64,000 nt of DNA from Campylobacter_A concisus_Y (GTDB lineage Bacteria > Campylobacterota > Campylobacteria > Campylobacterales > Campylobacteraceae): assembly GCF_902460415.1 (NCBI RefSeq), contig NZ_CABPTY010000002.1, positions 603,366-667,365 on the forward strand. The letters run 5' to 3'. Positions 9,236 to 17,631 of the stretch are shown here, in pieces (position 1 is the stretch's first letter; each line of letters starts with the position of its first letter). The translations under genes were made by a program, and so were the position numbers. Below the pieces are notes generated by a model, which had not been told where the DNA came from, did not search any database, and worked only from the letters and a program-made list of their open reading frames with translations.

Positions 9236-9420
9236 TCTAATTTTATTCTTTAAAAAATATTAAGTTTTTTGTATTTTTAAGTTGGTCTAATGGCTAAATG
9301 AGGGCTGAATCCAGCCTTTCAATAATAAAATCAATGTAGATTGTTAGTGAAATTTGTTGCTAAAAAATTTTTAAATTTTATAAAGCTAAAGAGAAAGTCT
9401 TAAGGAAAATATCCAAAAGA
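9236..9420. other. Intergenic region between flaC and rpoD with one small hairpin
   Basis: No reading frame or RNA family is recognisable in this AT-rich gap. GGCTG-AATC-CAGCC around 9303-9316 forms a short stem, extendable by an A-T and a G-T pair. It could be a second terminator or part of an unannotated small RNA. Confidence 0.4.
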
Positions 9421-9440
9421 AAAAAGGGCTTTTTAGCCCT
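9421..9440 (-). terminator. Terminator overlapping the rpoD stop
   Basis: Read on the minus strand, GGGCT-AAAA-AGCCC followed by TTTTTTC forms a compact intrinsic terminator. The rpoD stop codon lies in its loop side. Confidence 0.8.
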
Positions 9441-11289
9441 CAATGTAGTTTTTAAGTTTTCTACCGACTTTTGGGTGTTTTAGTTTTTTGATAGCTGAGC
9501 TTTCTATCTGGCGAACACGCTCGCGAGTGACATTTAGTGCCTTGCCGATCTCTTCAAGTGTGCGGTCGCTCTCATCTTCAAGCAAGCCAAATCTCATCGA
9601 AATGACTGCTTTTTCACGCTCATTTAGCTGCGAAAGCACATCGTCAATTTGCTCTCTAAGGTCACTTTTTAAAATTTGCTCTATCGGAGAAAGTGAGCTT
9701 TTATCCTCTACAAAATCTCCAAATTTTCCGTCCTCTTCGTTTGCGATTGGAGCTTCGAGGCTTATAGGCTCTTTTGTTATTTTGATGACTTGTTTTACCT
9801 TATCAACGCTTAGCCCAACCTCTTTTGCGATAACGCTTACATCAGGCTCTTTTCCCTCTTCTTGGAGGTATTTGCGGTTTATTTTATTGATACGATTTAT
9901 CGTCTCTATCATATGGATAGGTATCCTAATCGTCCTTGCCTGATCGGCGATCGCACGCGAGATAGCCTGGCGGATCCACCATGTGGCGTAGGTTGAAAAT
10001 TTATAACCTTTTCTGTATTCAAATTTATCAACCGCCTTCATAAGGCCGATGTTGCCCTCTTGGATGAGATCTAAAAATGGCAAGCCTCTATTTGTATAGC
10101 GTTTCGCGATACTTACAACTAGACGAAGGTTTGACTTAGCCATTCTAGCTTTTGCCTCGTCAGAAATTTTCTTTCCGCGTTTGATCTGCTCTAAAATTTC
10201 TTTTAGCCTTGTTGGCTCAAGATCAAAGCCTTGCTTGCTCGCCTCTTTTGTAGTAAATAGCTTTTTGATCTCGACATAAGTTGAGACCATTGTAGCTTCT
10301 GGCACACGAGCTGCGATCTCTTCTTTGCTAAGCTTTATGATATCTTTTAAAATACTTTTGTGATTTTTCTTAAGCTCGTCGCTAAACATCGGTAGGCGAT
10401 ACTCCAAGCGTTTTAGCTCTCTGTCAAATTCGTCATCGCTTTTTAGCGCTGTCTCCATTGATTTTACGATCTCGCTAATAAGCTTGCTTGTTGGGCCAAG
10501 GTCCATTAGCTTCTCTTTTAAAATTTTCTTTTTAAATGCAAGAGTCATCTTTGAAGCCGTGTCATCGCTCTCAACTTTATCTTGCTTATTTGCAGTCTTT
10601 AGCCACTCTTTTTTTGCCTTTTCGAGGGCCTTGAAACTCTCTATAACTTTTTCTGCGCGCTTGTCGTTTTTGGCTGATTTTTTAGGAGCTTCGTTTTCTT
10701 CGTTTTCTTCATCTTCCTCGTCTATATCGTCTTCGCTATCTTCATTTTCTTCGTTTTCACTCTCGTCTTCAAAGCTCTTAAAAAGCTCTTTTACACGGCG
10801 TTCTCTGTTGATAAGTGGCTCTTTATAGTCAAGTATGAAATCAATCAAAAATGGCACCGAACAAAATGCGTCGATGATAATATCTTCGCCAAGCTCGATT
10901 CTTTTGCTGATCTCTACCTCTTCATCTTTTGTAAGAAGCGCGATCTGACCCATCTCTCTTAAATACATCCTGACAGGGCTATCTGACCTTGACCACTCTA
11001 AAAGGTCGCTCTCGCCAGAAAGATCGAGATCTTCGTCGATATCTTGATCACTTTTTTGAGCATTTTCTTGGCGTTTTTTAGCATCGGCTAAATTTCTAAG
11101 CTTTGCAGCTTCAGCAGATGTGATGAGCTGGACTTTATTTGTTTTTGCTAGTTGTTCTATCTTTTTTACTATCGTAGCAGTCGGAGCTTTGTCTAATAAT
11201 TTTACTAATTTTTCGTATGTCAAAAAGCCTTTTGCATTTTCAGCGAAAAGCTCTTCTATCTGAGAAAAAGAGTCTTTTGCGGCGCTCAT
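9433..11289 (-). CDS. rpoD: Primary sigma factor RpoD (sigma-70)
   Basis: This 618-residue vegetative sigma factor has region 1.1 at the N-terminus and region 1.2 at DSPVRMYLREMGQIALLT. A very acidic non-conserved insert covers about residues 170-205, with runs of Glu and Asp. Region 2 includes LRLVVSIAKRYTNRGLPFLD and KFSTYATWWIRQAISRAI for promoter melting and -10 recognition. Region 4 ends in a helix-turn-helix with TLEEIGKALNVTRERVRQIE. It is monocistronic, with its own TATAAT promoter and terminator. Confidence 0.97.
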   Translation of the reverse strand: MSAAKDSFSQIEELFAENAKGFLTYEKLVKLLDKAPTATIVKKIEQLAKTNKVQLITSAEAAKLRNLADAKKRQENAQKSDQDIDEDLDLSGESDLLEWSRSDSPVRMYLREMGQIALLTKDEEVEISKRIELGEDIIIDAFCSVPFLIDFILDYKEPLINRERRVKELFKSFEDESENEENEDSEDDIDEEDEENEENEAPKKSAKNDKRAEKVIESFKALEKAKKEWLKTANKQDKVESDDTASKMTLAFKKKILKEKLMDLGPTSKLISEIVKSMETALKSDDEFDRELKRLEYRLPMFSDELKKNHKSILKDIIKLSKEEIAARVPEATMVSTYVEIKKLFTTKEASKQGFDLEPTRLKEILEQIKRGKKISDEAKARMAKSNLRLVVSIAKRYTNRGLPFLDLIQEGNIGLMKAVDKFEYRKGYKFSTYATWWIRQAISRAIADQARTIRIPIHMIETINRINKINRKYLQEEGKEPDVSVIAKEVGLSVDKVKQVIKITKEPISLEAPIANEEDGKFGDFVEDKSSLSPIEQILKSDLREQIDDVLSQLNEREKAVISMRFGLLEDESDRTLEEIGKALNVTRERVRQIESSAIKKLKHPKVGRKLKNYIEG

Positions 11290-11344
11290 AAATTTCCTTT
11301 CGAATCGTCTAATTGTGATTTAAGTATTGTTTAAAAGAAAGTGG

Positions 11345-11350
11345 ATTATA
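11345..11350 (-). promoter_or_regulatory. Sigma-70 -10 box for rpoD
   Basis: On the minus strand, GGGTATAATCC gives a perfect TATAAT about 56 bases before the rpoD start. It is back-to-back with the flagellar sigma-54 promoter on the other strand. Confidence 0.7.
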
Positions 11351-11382
11351 CCCAAATTTTGTAAATGTGTATAAAAACAAAG

Positions 11383-11400
11383 TTGGAACGATGATTGCTT
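11383..11400 (+). promoter_or_regulatory. Sigma-54 (RpoN) promoter of flgG2-flgG
   Basis: TTGG-AACGATGATT-GCTT has the invariant GG (11385-11386) and GC (11397-11398) separated by exactly ten bases. It sits 40 bases before the first rod gene. Rod and hook genes of Campylobacter are transcribed by RpoN with FlgR, so position and sequence agree. Confidence 0.8.
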
Positions 11401-11437
11401 AGTAGCTATAAAAATCAAATTTTGATTAGGAAATTTT

Positions 11438-12247
11438 ATGCAAAATGGTTATTATCAAGCCACTGCTGGCATGGTAACGCAGTTTAACAGACTAAATGTC
11501 ATCTCAAACAACCTTGCAAATGTAAATACGATCGGCTACAAGCGAAACGATGTGGTCATCGGTGACTTTGCGAGAATTTTTAAAGAGACGCAAGATGAGC
11601 TTCCGCTTAAAAATCACACAAAAGATGGAGCTAAATTTTTAAATAGAACTCTTAACCGTGTGCCACAAGTGAGCGAAGAGTATACCGACTTTAGTGCTGG
11701 TGGCTTTAAATACAGCTCAAACACGCTTGATTTTGCGATAAAAAGAGATGACGCATTTTTCTTAGTTGATACCCCAAATGGCGTAAAACTTAGCAAAAAT
11801 GGCTCTTTTAGCCTTGATGGCGATGGTTATATCGTCACGAAGGAGGGCTATAAGGTTTTACCAAGTGGCTATGAGGCACAAAACCCTGGACAAAGAGGCA
11901 TTCAGGTACCACAAGGTGAGGTACTAACTGCTGATAAAAATGGAAATTTATACTCAAATAACAATCAATTTTCTAAATTTTTTATAGCTCAGCCAAGAGA
12001 GATAAGAGATCTAAAAAAGGTTGGAGATAATCTCTTTGAGAGTAGAAATTTTGACGACATCACGGAACTTGACGAGGCTGATAGCGTGATGCAAGGATAT
12101 GCTCAGATGTCAAACGTAAACCCAGTTTTAGAAATGGTGGGCCTAATAGAAACCCAGCGCTTAGTTGATATGTATCAAAAGGTTATGACAAGCCACATGA
12201 GCGACCTTAACCAAGATGCTGTTCAAAAACTAGCCCTAAAAGCTTAA
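11438..12247 (+). CDS. flgG2: Flagellar basal-body rod protein FlgG2 (FlgF-like)
   Basis: The 269 residues belong to the flagellar rod/hook family. The N-terminal motif FNRLNVISNNLANVNTIGYK and the C-terminal heptad helix EMVGLIETQRLVDMYQKVM mediate axial packing. It corresponds to the first gene of the flgG2-flgG pair in C. jejuni and probably fills the FlgF position in the proximal rod. It is exported by the flagellar type III gate. A sigma-54 promoter lies upstream and flgG follows after 15 bases. Confidence 0.88.
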   Translation: MQNGYYQATAGMVTQFNRLNVISNNLANVNTIGYKRNDVVIGDFARIFKETQDELPLKNHTKDGAKFLNRTLNRVPQVSEEYTDFSAGGFKYSSNTLDFAIKRDDAFFLVDTPNGVKLSKNGSFSLDGDGYIVTKEGYKVLPSGYEAQNPGQRGIQVPQGEVLTADKNGNLYSNNNQFSKFFIAQPREIRDLKKVGDNLFESRNFDDITELDEADSVMQGYAQMSNVNPVLEMVGLIETQRLVDMYQKVMTSHMSDLNQDAVQKLALKA

Positions 12248-12262
12248 TAAAAGGATAAAACT

Positions 12263-13051
12263 ATGATGAGATCACTTTACACTGCGGCCACTGGCATGAT
12301 CGCCGAGCAGACGCAGATAGACGTAACCTCACACAACATCGCAAACGTAAATACCTATGGATATAAGAAAAATAGAGCTGAATTTGCCGATCTTATGTAT
12401 CAAGTCATGGAGTACGCAGGCACGGCGACAAGCCAGACTACCACAAGCCCGACAGGCATCGAAGTAGGCCTTGGCGTGCGCCCAACAGCGATAAATAAAA
12501 TTTTCTCTCAGGGCTATTTTAAAGAGACTAGCAACAACCTAGATATGGTCATAGCTGGCAACGGCTTTTTTCAAATTCAACTCCCTGATGGCACGACGGC
12601 TTATACTAGAAATGGCGCATTTAAGCTTGATGCAAACGGCACGATCGTAAATAGCGACGGCTACCAGCTCATCCCTCAGATCACAGTCCCTGCAAACGCG
12701 ACGCAAATTTCAATAGGCACAGATGGCACCGTCTCAGTGCTTCAAGCTGGCGAAACCAACATGGCTCAGATAGGTCAGATCGAGCTAGCAAATTTCATAA
12801 ACCCAGCTGGTCTTCACTCGATGGGTGATAACAACTACCTTCAAACAAGCGCTAGTGGCGACGTAGTGGTAGGTGTAGCTGGACTTGATGGACTTGGCAC
12901 TATTAGACAGGGCTTTGTCGAGATGAGTAACGTGCAGCTAGTTGAAGAGATGACTGATCTTATCACTGGTCAGCGCGCATACGAGGCGAACTCAAAGGCG
13001 ATAACTACGAGTGACTCGATGCTCGAAATAGTAAATGGGCTTAAAAGGTAG
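12263..13051 (+). CDS. flgG: Flagellar distal rod protein FlgG
   Basis: This 262-residue protein has the classic start MMRSLYTAATGM followed by IDVTSHNIANVNTYGYKKN. The C-terminal helix is VQLVEEMTDLITGQRAYEAN with KAITTSDSMLEIVNGL. Length and both ends match FlgG of other bacteria. It forms the distal rod between FlgF and the hook and is exported through the flagellar type III gate. It is co-transcribed with flgG2. Confidence 0.95.
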   Translation: MMRSLYTAATGMIAEQTQIDVTSHNIANVNTYGYKKNRAEFADLMYQVMEYAGTATSQTTTSPTGIEVGLGVRPTAINKIFSQGYFKETSNNLDMVIAGNGFFQIQLPDGTTAYTRNGAFKLDANGTIVNSDGYQLIPQITVPANATQISIGTDGTVSVLQAGETNMAQIGQIELANFINPAGLHSMGDNNYLQTSASGDVVVGVAGLDGLGTIRQGFVEMSNVQLVEEMTDLITGQRAYEANSKAITTSDSMLEIVNGLKR

Positions 13052-13056
13052 GTAGT

Positions 13057-13170
13057 ATGGATGTGACTCTGACTATCGTTGGGCTTATACTGCTTTCTTT
13101 TACGCTTGAGGTATTTTACTTTTTAAATAAAACATCAAAAGGCAAGGACTCGATAAAACAGACTCATTAA
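13057..13170 (+). CDS. Small single-pass membrane protein downstream of flgG (37 residues)
   Basis: ATG at 13057 opens a 37-codon frame: start MDVTLTIVGLILLSF, a continued hydrophobic stretch to YFLN, then the polar tail KTSKGKDSIKQTH. The ribosome site GGTAGG overlaps the flgG stop codon, only five bases before the ATG, so translation would be coupled to flgG. I do not recognise a family. A transmembrane helix of about 20 residues and a basic tail are all that can be seen. It may be a chance frame, but spacing and composition look like a real small protein. Confidence 0.5.
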   Translation: MDVTLTIVGLILLSFTLEVFYFLNKTSKGKDSIKQTH

Positions 13171-13236
13171 TTTGGGCGAAATTAAAATTTGGCACATCTC
13201 GTCTAAAATTTCTGCTTTTAGTAGCAAGAATAAAAG

Positions 13237-13683
13237 TTACTGAGAAATTTTTAAGCTACTGCATGCTTCTTCCAAATCAAGCTCGCAGGCTTTTTTATAG
13301 TAGTTTTTTGCTCTATTTTTATCTTTTGGTATATCAGCATCTCCTGTTTCATAGATAAGTGCAATGGTATAGCAAGCAAATGCATTTTTTAGTTCGCAAG
13401 CCTTATTATAAAGCCCAAGCCCTTCTTCTTTCTCCTGTGCTAGGGTGTCTTTTTGTAGATATATATTTCCTAAAAATAGACAATTGTGCGGATTGCCTAG
13501 CTTGCAGGCCTTGTTTGCCATAGCTGCCATTTTATCGTGCTCATTTTTGTCAAGGTAGATATATATAAGATCGGTGCAGCTTTCTATGTTGTTTAAAGCG
13601 CATTCATTTTCAAGCTTAGTGGCATCAAAATTTTTACCCCAAGAAAATAGAACACAAAATAAAATTAAAATTACTTTTTTCAT
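13237..13683 (-). CDS. Sel1-repeat (TPR-like) secreted protein
   Basis: The protein has 148 residues with an N-terminal signal peptide (hydrophobic to about residue 16). Three or four Sel1-like helical repeats follow, each with a cysteine pair: ACKLGNPHNCLFLGNIYLQ, ACELKNAFACYTIALIYE and ACELDLEEACSSL. Cysteine-paired Sel1 proteins are abundant in Campylobacter and Helicobacter (the Hcp family) and are periplasmic or secreted. The substrate or partner is unknown. It stands alone between flgG and azlC. Confidence 0.75.
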   Translation of the reverse strand: MKKVILILFCVLFSWGKNFDATKLENECALNNIESCTDLIYIYLDKNEHDKMAAMANKACKLGNPHNCLFLGNIYLQKDTLAQEKEEGLGLYNKACELKNAFACYTIALIYETGDADIPKDKNRAKNYYKKACELDLEEACSSLKISQ

Positions 13684-13785
13684 CTTTTGGCTCCATAAAT
13701 TTTTATTATTTTATAAAATTAGCTCCATTTTTACTCTAAATTTTTCAAATTTTGCTAACATTTCGGCTTTTATCAAGGTAAAATT

Positions 13786-14448
13786 TTGTCATTTAACTAC
13801 GTTTTTAAACTATCTATTCCTATTTTTATGGGCTATTTTCCCCTCGGCGTCGCCTTTGGGATACTGGCTAAAAGCATGGGCGTTAGCGCTTTTATCGCCG
13901 TCGCTCTTAGCACGCTGGCATACGGCGGCGCAGCGCAGTTTATGATGCTCTCGCTCTTTAGCGTTGGCACGAGCTATGTTGAGGTCTTTATCGTGAGCTA
14001 CCTTGTAAATTTACGCCATACTTTTTATGGAATTTCACTTTTAAAAGAGTATAGCGGGATCAAATTTAGGCTTTTAAACATCGCTTTGCTAACAGATGAG
14101 ACTTTTGCCATATTTAAAAATTTAAAGCTAAAAGAGGCGAGTGATCGAAGCTTTGCCTTTACTTGGCTAAATATCCTTTCTTGGTATTACTGGGCGGCTG
14201 GGACGCTGTTTGGAGCGATACTTGGTGATTTTATAAAGGCCGATACAAAAGGGCTTGAGTTTAGCTTAACAGCACTTTTTATAGTTATTGTGATTGAAAT
14301 GTTTAAAAATGATAAAAACTACCGCGTGCTTTTTTCGGCGACATTTTTTGGTGTGCTTGGAGTGAGCCTATTTCCAGCTAAATTTGTGCTTGTTGGCTCA
14401 ATGGCGCTTTGTTTTATATTTTTGCTTTTGTTCAAGGATAAAATTTGA
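13786..14448 (+). CDS. azlC: AzlC-family branched-chain amino acid exporter subunit
   Basis: This 220-residue inner-membrane protein has about six hydrophobic segments. The AzlC signature is at the start: FPLGVAFGILAKSMGV, then ALSTLAYGGAAQFMML, and YLVNLRHTFYGISLL. With AzlD it exports branched-chain amino acids. The start is TTG, with AAGG seven bases upstream. The stop overlaps azlD by four bases. Confidence 0.85.
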   Translation: MSFNYVFKLSIPIFMGYFPLGVAFGILAKSMGVSAFIAVALSTLAYGGAAQFMMLSLFSVGTSYVEVFIVSYLVNLRHTFYGISLLKEYSGIKFRLLNIALLTDETFAIFKNLKLKEASDRSFAFTWLNILSWYYWAAGTLFGAILGDFIKADTKGLEFSLTALFIVIVIEMFKNDKNYRVLFSATFFGVLGVSLFPAKFVLVGSMALCFIFLLLFKDKI

Positions 14449-14780
14449 TAAGTGTAAGCTCAAGCGAGATGGTACTTTTTGTGGCAGTGCTTTTAAGTGC
14501 TATAGCTACTTTTATAACGAGGGTAACGCCATTTTATGTACTGAAAAACTATAAGTCAAACCCTTATTTAGACGCCATTGAGAAGCATATGGGTATGATG
14601 ATAATGGTCGTTTTGGTCTGCTATGGCTTAAAAGATACGAAATTTAGCGAGTTTCCTTATGGCTTAAGCGAGATAGTAGCAGTTTTTACAGCTATTTTGA
14701 TGCATTTAAAATTTAAAAATACCCTTCTTAGCATAGTTATTTCAACCGGAATTTATATGTTTTTGATAAGAATTTTTTAA
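14445..14780 (+). CDS. azlD: AzlD-family membrane protein
   Basis: The 111-residue protein has about four short hydrophobic segments. It shows the AzlD features ITRVTPFYVLKN near the N-terminus and a central MGMMIMVVLVCYGLKD. It is the small partner of AzlC in amino acid export. It starts with TTG inside the azlC stop region, indicating coupling. Confidence 0.82.
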   Translation: MISVSSSEMVLFVAVLLSAIATFITRVTPFYVLKNYKSNPYLDAIEKHMGMMIMVVLVCYGLKDTKFSEFPYGLSEIVAVFTAILMHLKFKNTLLSIVISTGIYMFLIRIF

Positions 14781-14827
14781 ATAAATATAAAATTTGGAAG
14801 TTAATAATTTTTTTAAATAAATGGCAT

Positions 14828-14833
14828 TATAAT
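14828..14833 (+). promoter_or_regulatory. Sigma-70 -10 box for the asparaginase gene
   Basis: TATAAT lies 33 bases upstream of the asparaginase ATG in a T-rich gap, with AAGGAG before the start codon. Confidence 0.65.
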
Positions 14834-14865
14834 GACTTTGCAAATTTTAATGCAAAGGAGTTAAA

Positions 14866-15912
14866 ATGCGTTTAATCTTTAAGGCGGTGTTACTCATGAT
14901 TTTAGGTGCTACTTTAGCGGTTGCTAAGCCAACCATCTACATACTAGCTACTGGTGGAACGATAGCAGGAAGTGGCTCAGGATCGCTTGATTCGAGCTAT
15001 ACTTCTGGAACTGTTACGGTCGATAAACTAATCGCAGCCGTGCCAGATATCAACAAGATCGCTACCATAAAAGGCGAGCAAATTTCAAATATCGGCTCAC
15101 AGGATATGAACAACGAAGTTTGGCTAAAGCTTGCAAATAGAATCAACGAACTTCTAAACAGCGGCAAGGCTGATGGTATCGTCGTTACTCACGGCACAGA
15201 CACTATGGAAGAGACAGCTTACTTTCTAAATTTGGTCGTTAAAAGCGACAAGCCAGTTGTGCTTGTAGGTGCGATGAGAAATAGCGGCTCACTAAGCGCA
15301 GACGGTCCACTAAATTTATTTAACGCTGTAAACGTAGCTATTAGCAAAGATAGCGTAGGCAAGGGCGTTGTGGTCACTATGAATGACGAAATTCACGCTG
15401 CTAGAGAGGTAACAAAAACCAACACAACAGGCGTTGATACATTTAAATCACCAAACAGCGGTAAGATCGGCACAGTTTTTTATGGCAACGTAAAATACTA
15501 TATGAATCCGATTAGAAAACACACAGCAAAATCAGCATTTGACCTAGAGGGCGTAAAAGAACTTCCAAGAGTCGATATCATCTACTCTCATGCAAATGAT
15601 AACCCTGACTTTGTAAACATAGCTGTTAAAAACGGCGCAAAAGGTATCGTTAGTGCCGGCCTTGGCAACGGCAACCCTTACTTTAGCGTGCTAGAGGCTC
15701 TTGGCGAGGCTTCAAAAGCTGGCGTAGTGGTAGTTCGCGACTCACGCGTAGGAAGCGGCGAAACGACTATGAACGGTGAGGTGGACGACGCAAAATACGG
15801 CTTTTTAACAAGCGACAACCTAAACGCTCAAAAAGCTAGAGTGCTTTTAATGCTTGCTCTTACAAAAACAAGCAACAAAGCAAAAATTCAAGAGTATTTC
15901 TTGACTCACTAA
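14866..15912 (+). CDS. ansB: Type II (periplasmic) L-asparaginase
   Basis: This 348-residue enzyme hydrolyses asparagine to aspartate and ammonia. The first 20 residues form a signal peptide (basic start, then MILGATLAVAKP). The first catalytic threonine is in ILATGGTIAGSG and the second in IVVTHGTDTMEETAYFL. The lysine/serine region GAMRNSGSLSADGP is intact. Some C. jejuni strains use the secreted form to grow on asparagine. It is flanked by its own promoter and a strong terminator. The symbol follows E. coli type II usage; C. jejuni annotations call it ansA. Confidence 0.93.
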   Translation: MRLIFKAVLLMILGATLAVAKPTIYILATGGTIAGSGSGSLDSSYTSGTVTVDKLIAAVPDINKIATIKGEQISNIGSQDMNNEVWLKLANRINELLNSGKADGIVVTHGTDTMEETAYFLNLVVKSDKPVVLVGAMRNSGSLSADGPLNLFNAVNVAISKDSVGKGVVVTMNDEIHAAREVTKTNTTGVDTFKSPNSGKIGTVFYGNVKYYMNPIRKHTAKSAFDLEGVKELPRVDIIYSHANDNPDFVNIAVKNGAKGIVSAGLGNGNPYFSVLEALGEASKAGVVVVRDSRVGSGETTMNGEVDDAKYGFLTSDNLNAQKARVLLMLALTKTSNKAKIQEYFLTH

Positions 15913-15923
15913 AATTTATTTTT

Positions 15924-15962
15924 GGGCGGATCTGCTAAATTTATAGCACCGCCCTCTCTTTT
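15924..15962 (+). terminator. Terminator after the asparaginase gene
   Basis: GGGCGG (15924-15929) pairs with CCGCCC (15949-15954), with an inner GCTA/TAGC stem. A TCTCTTTT tail follows. Confidence 0.8.
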
Positions 15963-15993
15963 CTCAAATTCACATCAAATTTAAGGCTCTAAA

Positions 15994-16485
15994 ATGGGAA
16001 TCAGTGCGCACTACTACGCCTACTTGCAAGATGATATAGAGATGATCAAAAATGGCTGCGGTGGTGAACTTTTGGACGAATACGACATGGATAATTTTTG
16101 GGATGCGATGTGTAAAATGCTAACTGGCAGAAATTTCTCCCAGAGACTTAAGGCTGGTTATATTTTTAGCTCAAAAGAGCCTTTTAGCTGGGCTATTTTT
16201 GGGCGTAGCGCGTTAAACGAAGAGCTAAGCGAGATGATCTCTTACACCAATGCTATAGATGTAAAAGAGGTGGCTAAAGCGATGATGGATACTGACATAA
16301 ACGCACTTTTAGCAAATATAAATTTAAAAGAATTTGCAAGTTCAGGCACATATCCTGATATTTTTGGGTGCGAGAGCGAATTTGAAGATATAAAAGAAAA
16401 GCTAAAAGAGCATTTTGCCGGACTTTTAAATTTTTACCAAAATGCCGCTGATAAAGGGCTTGGCGTGCTAATAGTAATAGCCTAA
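15994..16485 (+). CDS. DUF1877 (YfbM-like) protein
   Basis: The 163 residues are soluble and acidic. The start MGISAHYYAYLQDD and the order of segments (DNFWDAMCKMLTG, a middle helical part, then a C-terminal FYQNAADKGLGVLIVI) resemble the YfbM/DUF1877 family. That family has no defined biochemical role that I know of. It has an unremarkable AT-rich leader and no obvious operon partner. Confidence 0.6.
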   Translation: MGISAHYYAYLQDDIEMIKNGCGGELLDEYDMDNFWDAMCKMLTGRNFSQRLKAGYIFSSKEPFSWAIFGRSALNEELSEMISYTNAIDVKEVAKAMMDTDINALLANINLKEFASSGTYPDIFGCESEFEDIKEKLKEHFAGLLNFYQNAADKGLGVLIVIA

Positions 16486-16578
16486 ATTTCTAAATTTATA
16501 AATTTGCCGTTTTGCTGTTTTTTATCATAAATTTATACATTTTGATTTAGCATTTCACTAAAATTTCAAGGCCTACCT

Positions 16579-17178
16579 ATGAATTTCTTGCTCTTTTTCG
16601 TCACTATTTTTCCTATCTCTATGATGCCAGGTATAAACATGACCTATGCGATGAGTGTTGGTATGAGCCTTGGCTACAAGCACTCGTTTTTTGTAATGGC
16701 TGGGCAGCTTTTAGCACTTGCATTTGTTTCGTTTTGTTGTATGCTTGGCGTGGGCGCGGTGCTTCATCATTTTGAGTACGCATTTAAGGCACTAAACATC
16801 ATTGCAGGCCTATATATGCTCTACCTTGGTGCGATGCTCTTTTTTGGCAAGGGCGAACTTAGCATCACGAACGTCTCAAATTTGCCAAGTAAAAAGCAGA
16901 TGTTTATAAACGGCCTCATCGTTTGCGTCACAAATCCAAAGGCATGGATATTTTTCTCGGCTTTACTGCCTACATTTTTGGATAAAGAAGATCCCTTTAG
17001 ACTAACTCGTATGTGTGCGATCGCGGCAATGCTCGTTTTCATCGAGTTTTGCTCGCTAAATATCTATGCGCTTGGCGGAGCTATGCTAAAGAAATTTTTA
17101 CAAACGCACCTAAGGCTACTTGAAATTTGCACTGCCCTTATCGTCTGCACGATCGGAGTACTTTTACTTTTTAGATAA
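16579..17178 (+). CDS. LysE/RhtB-family amino acid exporter
   Basis: This 199-residue protein has about five or six membrane segments. The LysE-type N-terminus is SMMPGINMTYAMSVGMSLGY, equivalent to the GPxxxxxxxxxxxxG pattern. Further landmarks are NIIAGLYMLYLGAMLFF and the conserved ICVTNPKAWIFFSALLP-like segment (here IVCVTNPKAWIFFSALLP). Members export lysine, homoserine, threonine or other amino acids; the substrate cannot be inferred. It is the last gene before the base composition changes. Confidence 0.82.
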   Translation: MNFLLFFVTIFPISMMPGINMTYAMSVGMSLGYKHSFFVMAGQLLALAFVSFCCMLGVGAVLHHFEYAFKALNIIAGLYMLYLGAMLFFGKGELSITNVSNLPSKKQMFINGLIVCVTNPKAWIFFSALLPTFLDKEDPFRLTRMCAIAAMLVFIEFCSLNIYALGGAMLKKFLQTHLRLLEICTALIVCTIGVLLLFR

Positions 17179-17252
17179 ATTTAGCCTCTTTTTATATAGC
17201 TTGGCTAAAATTTGCTCGGTTTGCACTACATTTTTGGCAAAAGGAGAAAAAG

Positions 17253-17612
17253 ATGAAAAAATTTCTATTTATACTTACAAATCAACCATACAACGGTACC
17301 GACAACGCTTACAACGCATTAAGGCTAGCTAAAACGCTAAAAGAAAAAGGCGAAGAGGTCAGAATTTTTCTAATGAACGACGCGGTCGACCTTGCGCGAA
17401 ATAGCACCAAAAAGCCGGAAAACTATGACGTAGATCTAGTAGCGATGTTAAAAGAGCTTTACGCTAGCGGCGCTATATTAAAGGTTTGCGGTAGCTGCCA
17501 AACGAGGTGCGGTTTGCATGCGGGAGAGCCTTATTTCGAGGCTGAGGTGAAAGGCAGCATGGATATCTTGTCCGAGTGGGTTAGGCAGTGCGATCAAGTG
17601 ATGACGTTTTAG
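17253..17612 (+). CDS. DsrE/F-like small sulfur-relay protein
   Basis: The 119-residue cytoplasmic protein has the DsrE/TusD fold pattern. It starts with a beta strand FLFILTNQPYNGTDNAYNAL, then EEVRIFLMNDAVDLA, then a cysteine segment VCGSCQTRCGL. Three cysteines (VCGSCQTRC) sit where DsrE/TusD proteins carry the persulfide cysteine. Related proteins pass sulfane sulfur between partners. The location a few genes before a sulfide:quinone oxidoreductase-like protein fits a sulfur role. AAGGAG precedes the ATG. Confidence 0.75.
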   Translation: MKKFLFILTNQPYNGTDNAYNALRLAKTLKEKGEEVRIFLMNDAVDLARNSTKKPENYDVDLVAMLKELYASGAILKVCGSCQTRCGLHAGEPYFEAEVKGSMDILSEWVRQCDQVMTF

Positions 17613-17631
17613 AGTAGGCGAAAGAGAATTT

